Shown: positions 7,369-10,603 of the stretch, piece by piece | Position numbering within the stretch: the first letter of the stretch is position 1 | Layout: each line of letters begins with the position of its first letter | Assembly (NCBI GenBank): GCA_002700405.1 | Contig: PACY01000006.1 | Span: 1 to 10,603, forward strand | Length of the DNA: 10,603 nt | Direction: 5' to 3' | Origin: Flavobacteriaceae bacterium | GTDB taxonomy: Bacteria; Bacteroidota; Bacteroidia; Flavobacteriales; Flavobacteriaceae | Translations under genes and position numbers: made by a program | The notes under the pieces: model-generated | The model's database searches: none | Seen by the model: the letters and a program-made list of their open reading frames with translations, nothing else | Told to the model about the DNA's origin: nothing

Positions 7369-8355
7369 ATGAATAGAATATTTATTTTTCTTTTATGTAT
7401 ATTTTCTTGTAATCAAAACAATAAAATAACTCTTCAGGGATTAGAATTTGGGACTTCATATTCTGTTCAGTATTTCTCAGAAAATCAAATAAATTTTTCT
7501 AATGAAGTAGATAGCATATTTGGTTTAATAAATAGTTCTATGTCAACGTATATTGATAATTCAATTATATCTAGGGTTAATAATAATGAATCTATTGAGG
7601 TTGATAATCATTTTATTAATGTATTTAATACTTCAAAAAAAATATTTAATAAAACAAATGGAAAATTCGATCCATCAGTAGGGGTATTGGTAAATTTTTG
7701 GGGTTTTGGCCCAAAATATATTAAAAAACCAATTGATTCACTAGAGTTTGCCAACCTTAAAAATCTTGTTGGATTTGATATGTTTGAAATTGATAATTCT
7801 AATCATATTATAAGACCAAATAATTCGTTTTTAGACTTTAATGCCATTGCAAAAGGATATACAGTAGATCTAATATCAGTTTTTTTGGATAACAATAATA
7901 TTAAGAATTATCTTGTTGAGATTGGTGGTGAGATCAGAGTTAAAGGAGTTAATTTATCAAAAAATAATCCTTGGGTAGTAGGAATTGATGCTCCAAACTA
8001 TGATATTACTCGAGATATATTCAATACTACTGAATTAAAAAATTCTGCAATGGCAACTTCAGGTATATACAGAAAATATAAGCTTGATTCTAATGGAAAA
8101 AGATATGCTCATATACTAGATCCTATATCTGGAGCCCCAACAAAAACAAACATATTGAGTGTTTCAGTTATTTCAGATAATTGTATTGAAGCAGATGCAT
8201 ATGCTACAGCATTACATGTGATGAGTTTAACAGAAATTAGTAATTTCCTTAATATAAATAACGGATTAGATGCTTATGTAATTTATGAAACTGAAAAAGA
8301 AAAAATTGTAGGTAAAGCTTATAATAATTTCACTACTTCTTACAGACCGGAATAA
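7369..8355 (+). CDS. apbE: ApbE-type FAD:protein FMN transferase, lipoprotein
   Basis: ApbE enzymes use FAD to attach FMN through a phosphoester bond to a Thr (or Ser) of target proteins, including NqrB and NqrC, on the outer side of the cytoplasmic membrane. The 328-residue product starts with a short hydrophobic signal ending IFSC, a plausible if imperfect lipobox with Cys14 as the lipidated residue. Family blocks seen in order are MSTYIDNSIISRVN (58-71), GKFDPSVGVLVNFWGFGP (98-115), LDFNAIAKGYTVD (155-167), MATSGIYRKY (228-237), AHILDPISGAP (247-257) and the metal/flavin-site region EADAYATALHVM (274-285). It lies 17 bases after nqrF with no separate promoter found, so it is probably co-transcribed with its substrates. 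Its 3' end overlaps the convergent methyltransferase gene. Assignment is firm; NqrB and NqrC as targets is inference from context. Confidence 0.95.
   Translation: MNRIFIFLLCIFSCNQNNKITLQGLEFGTSYSVQYFSENQINFSNEVDSIFGLINSSMSTYIDNSIISRVNNNESIEVDNHFINVFNTSKKIFNKTNGKFDPSVGVLVNFWGFGPKYIKKPIDSLEFANLKNLVGFDMFEIDNSNHIIRPNNSFLDFNAIAKGYTVDLISVFLDNNNIKNYLVEIGGEIRVKGVNLSKNNPWVVGIDAPNYDITRDIFNTTELKNSAMATSGIYRKYKLDSNGKRYAHILDPISGAPTKTNILSVSVISDNCIEADAYATALHVMSLTEISNFLNINNGLDAYVIYETEKEKIVGKAYNNFTTSYRPE
8333..8355. other. Tail-to-tail overlap of apbE and the methyltransferase gene
   Basis: The apbE stop (TAA, 8353-8355) lies inside the minus-strand methyltransferase gene, whose own stop (TAG) occupies 8333-8335. 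The two coding regions share 23 bases. No GC-rich hairpin followed by a T-run was found on either strand near this point, so an intrinsic terminator for either operon is not evident. Confidence 0.9.
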
Positions 8356-9097
8356 TCTCATTTGAATTTAAACAATATTTTTTAATTTCATCTTTAGTAA
8401 GATTATCTGCATATTTTATCTGTTCTACACTAAAACCAACTGATCTTAGTCTATCATAATAATCCATTCCATAAATTCTAACGTGATCATACTGACCAAA
8501 CACTTTGTTTCTTTCTTTTGGGTCTTTTATTGAACTATCTTCAAATGTTTTATCTCTATTTATATCTATAGGAATTTGAAAAATACCGATTCCACCTTTT
8601 TTTAGAACTCTATATAATTCACTCATTGCTTTAATGTCATCATTAATATGTTCAAGTACATGATTACATAAAATAAAGTCATACGTATTGTCTTCAAGAG
8701 GAAGATTACATATATCAGCTTTTATTTTGGCTAAAGGTGAGTTTAAATCAATTGTATCGTATGAAATATTATTAGATTTTTTAAATATTCCATGAAATGC
8801 AGCTTCAGGAGCAAAGTGTAATAATTTGATTTTTTTGCTAAAAACATTTGTTTCATTTTTCAAATAGAGCCACAACATTCTATGTCTTTCTAACGAATAT
8901 GTGGAAGGAGATAATGCATTTTTTCTAACTCTATTATATCCATAGGGAATAAACTTTCTAAAACTTTTACCATCAATTGGATCAGTGTATTGATTACCTT
9001 TTAAATATAATCTAATGAGTGGTTTCACAAGAATGCTAATCCTAGTTAATAGAGTTCTAGGAATATTATTTAATACAAGTCTAATTATTGATTTCAT
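8333..9097 (-). CDS. Class I SAM-dependent methyltransferase, substrate unknown
   Basis: The 254-residue product has a methyltransferase type 11-like core. A post-I acidic strand (YDTIDLNS, 113-120), ADICNLPLEDNTYDFILCNHVLEHI (127-151), ELYRVLKKGGIGIFQIP (160-176) and GMDYYDRLRSVGFSV (210-224) appear in the expected order. SAM motif I is unusual: LLHFAPEAAF (92-101) replaces the common glycine-rich loop. Before the core, YTDPIDGKSFRKFIPYG (37-53) and NALSPSTYSLERHRMLWLYLK (60-80) look like a zinc-ribbon region whose cysteines have been lost. The first about 30 residues are basic and hydrophobic and may associate with membrane. It starts three bases after map on the same strand and is probably in one operon with map and gpmI. 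No substrate can be named from the sequence; a sugar, lipid or small-molecule target would fit the broad family. Confidence 0.82.
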   Translation of the reverse strand: MKSIIRLVLNNIPRTLLTRISILVKPLIRLYLKGNQYTDPIDGKSFRKFIPYGYNRVRKNALSPSTYSLERHRMLWLYLKNETNVFSKKIKLLHFAPEAAFHGIFKKSNNISYDTIDLNSPLAKIKADICNLPLEDNTYDFILCNHVLEHINDDIKAMSELYRVLKKGGIGIFQIPIDINRDKTFEDSSIKDPKERNKVFGQYDHVRIYGMDYYDRLRSVGFSVEQIKYADNLTKDEIKKYCLNSNEIIPVCKK

Positions 9098-9100
9098 TTA

Positions 9101-9910
9101 TTAAAAAAAATTATGAAATTCTTTTTCTTCATCAGATTCTATCCCAAGAGCTTCATAAATAAATTTAAATGTAGATAGTATTTCTGGCTTGCCATCTATA
9201 ATTGCAATATTGTGTTCATAATGTGCACTTGGCATGTTATCCTGAGTTGTAATTGTCCAACCATCATTATGATGAAATATTTTATGAGTACCCTGATTAA
9301 TCATAGGCTCAATTGCTACAACCATCCCATCTTTAAATTTTTTTCCAATGCCCTTTCTTCCATAGTTTGGCATTTCAGGCTTTTCATGCATCTCCCTACC
9401 AACACCATGACCAACTAACTCCCTTACTACACCATAGCCATTTTTTTCACAATGATCTTGAATTGCAAAACCAACATCGCCAACTCTATTACCTTTTTTA
9501 AATTCTCTTATACCTATATATAATGATTCTTTAGTTACATCAAGTAACCTCTTAGTTTCGTTATCTACTTCTCCTATCATAAATGTATATGCATGATCGC
9601 CATAGAAACCATTTTTTAAAACACCACAATCTATTGATACAATATCTCCGTTTCTTAATGGTTTGTCATTTGGAATTCCATGTACTACTTGAGAATTTGG
9701 ACTTACACATAATGTATTAGGAAACCCATAGAGACCTAAAAAACCAGGAATAGCATTGTTAGACCTAATAAATTCTTCAGCAATATTATCTAACTCTAAT
9801 GTAGTTACTCCTTCTCTTATTTCTTTAGCAATTAATCCAAGAGTCTTTGAAACAAGAAGAGCACTTTCTCTTATTTTTTTTATTTCTTCTATTTCTTTAA
9901 TTAATCCCAT
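9101..9910 (-). CDS. map: Type I methionine aminopeptidase
   Basis: This enzyme removes the initiator methionine from new proteins in the cytoplasm. The 269-residue product is a short type I form without an N-terminal zinc-finger extension. All active-site residues of the pita-bread fold are visible: His77 (VVHGIP), metal ligands Asp94 (SIDCG), Asp105 (YGDHAYTF), His168 (VGHGVGR), Glu201 (AIEPM) and Glu232 (HYEHN). Substrate-pocket blocks IPGFLGLYGFPNTLCVSPNS (54-73) and MHEKPEMPNYG (174-184) are also present. A short hydrophilic C-terminal tail (about 257-269, ESDEEKEFHNFF) follows the catalytic domain. The ATG at 9908-9910 begins five bases after the gpmI stop, and the methyltransferase gene follows after three bases, indicating a minus-strand operon. 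Confidence 0.98.
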   Translation of the reverse strand: MGLIKEIEEIKKIRESALLVSKTLGLIAKEIREGVTTLELDNIAEEFIRSNNAIPGFLGLYGFPNTLCVSPNSQVVHGIPNDKPLRNGDIVSIDCGVLKNGFYGDHAYTFMIGEVDNETKRLLDVTKESLYIGIREFKKGNRVGDVGFAIQDHCEKNGYGVVRELVGHGVGREMHEKPEMPNYGRKGIGKKFKDGMVVAIEPMINQGTHKIFHHNDGWTITTQDNMPSAHYEHNIAIIDGKPEILSTFKFIYEALGIESDEEKEFHNFF

Positions 9911-9915
9911 GAAAA

Positions 9916-10603
9916 TTAATTTAAAAGGGATTTTTCTGTCATTTCCTTAGGAATTTTAATTCCCATTAATTCCAAAATTGTTGGAGCAATATTTGCAAGA
10001 ATTCCATCATTTATATGATTTAAATCTTTGTCTATTAAAATTATCGGAACGAGATTCTTGGTATGTGCAGTATTTGAAGTGCCATCAGAGTTGATCATTA
10101 TTTCACAATTCCCGTGATCTGCAATTAATAATACTGTATAGTTATTACTTATAGAATTATTTACAATTTCTTTCACACATTTATCAATAGCTTCACAAGC
10201 TTTTATAGCAGCACTCATGACTCCTGTATGACCAACCATATCGCCATTAGCAAGATTTAAACAAATGAAATCATGTGATTGATCTTTAATTTCTTTAATT
10301 AATGTATCTGTTACTAAAAACGCACTCATTTCAGGCTTTAAGTCGTAGGTGGCAACTTTAGGAGAGTCTTTAAGTATTCTTTTTTCGCCAATAAAAGGGT
10401 TTTCTCTCCCTCCAGAAAAGAAAAATGTAACATGAGGGTATTTCTCGGTTTCAGATATTCTTAGTTGTTTCTTATTATTAATTTCTAATACTTCTCCTAA
10501 TGTATTTTTAATATTTTCATTTTCATATATGACTTTAATATTTGAAAAGGTAGTATCATAATTCGTCATGGTTACAAAATACAGGTTCAAGTCAATGGTT
10601 TCA
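9916..10603 (-). CDS. gpmI: 2,3-bisphosphoglycerate-independent phosphoglycerate mutase, C-terminal part
   Basis: iPGM interconverts 3- and 2-phosphoglycerate in glycolysis and gluconeogenesis using two Mn2+ ions. Only the last about 228 residues of a roughly 510-residue enzyme are in the window, and the frame runs off the right edge. The TTG at 10588-10590 is an internal codon, not a start, because the frame continues upstream (Glu-Thr-Ile-Asp) into the edge. The visible part spans the end of the transferase domain (FVTMTNYD, HVTFFFSGGRENPF, SPKVATYDLKPEMSA) and the returning phosphatase domain. Metal ligands are present in LANGDMVGHTG (Asp codon 10240-10242 and the following His), LIADHGNCE (Asp-His) and NTAHTKNLVP (His). 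The catalytic Ser and remaining ligands would be in the missing N-terminal half. It is upstream of map in the same direction. Confidence 0.97.
   Translation of the reverse strand, partial: ETIDLNLYFVTMTNYDTTFSNIKVIYENENIKNTLGEVLEINNKKQLRISETEKYPHVTFFFSGGRENPFIGEKRILKDSPKVATYDLKPEMSAFLVTDTLIKEIKDQSHDFICLNLANGDMVGHTGVMSAAIKACEAIDKCVKEIVNNSISNNYTVLLIADHGNCEIMINSDGTSNTAHTKNLVPIILIDKDLNHINDGILANIAPTILELMGIKIPKEMTEKSLLN

Noticed and set aside
9212..9950. Plus-strand small open frames at 9212-9418 and 9756-9950
   Set aside because: Both are antisense to map (the second also reaches the gpmI end) and have no family resemblance or promoter.
10588..10590. TTG as start of gpmI
   Set aside because: The frame remains open upstream to the window edge and the visible part aligns with the middle of iPGM, so the gene begins outside the window.
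1..10603. A new defence, mobile or biosynthetic system
   Set aside because: Every gene of appreciable length belongs to a known housekeeping, respiratory or secretion family except the substrate of one methyltransferase; there are no transposases, integrases, repeat arrays, toxin-like genes or base-composition breaks.

Overview
The window is an ordinary but nicely complete chromosomal segment from a low-GC (roughly 30% G+C by eye) member of the Bacteroidota, most likely a marine or otherwise sodium-adapted Flavobacteriia. The pointers are a type IX secretion Plug-family gene, a Bacteroidota-type promoter (TAnnTTTG), the lack of clear Shine-Dalgarno sequences, and a full set of genes for the Na+-translocating NADH:quinone oxidoreductase. 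Genes are packed almost end to end. The only real intergenic gap is about 120 bases, which suggests a compact genome.

Layout. Positions 1-1232 (minus) hold a nearly full-length secreted protein of the DUF5103 / T9SS Plug family, whose last few codons lie outside the window. A divergent intergenic region (1233-1355) carries a good promoter for the plus-strand operon. Positions 1356-7351 (plus) encode NqrA, B, C, D, E and F in the standard order, separated by overlaps or gaps of only 1-2 bases. apbE (7369-8355) follows 17 bases later and encodes the FMN transferase expected to load FMN onto NqrB and NqrC. The minus strand then carries a convergent cluster, read from the right edge leftwards: gpmI (3' part only), map and a class I SAM-dependent methyltransferase. 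The last of these overlaps the end of apbE tail to tail by 23 bases.

How it works together. NqrF takes electrons from NADH through FAD and a [2Fe-2S] centre. They pass via the NqrD/NqrE iron-sulfur site, the covalent FMNs of NqrC and NqrB and riboflavin to quinone, and Na+ is pumped out. ApbE supplies the covalent flavins, so the seven plus-strand genes form one functional unit. gpmI (glycolysis) and map (protein N-terminal maturation) are housekeeping genes. The methyltransferase has no assigned substrate.

I found no mobile element, CRISPR array, RNA gene or evidently novel multi-gene system. The most worthwhile details are non-consensus residues in both flavinylation motifs (NqrB and NqrC), an acidic C-terminal tail on NqrE, a methyltransferase with a degenerate SAM motif and what may be an eroded zinc ribbon, and the convergent gene overlap with no visible terminator.
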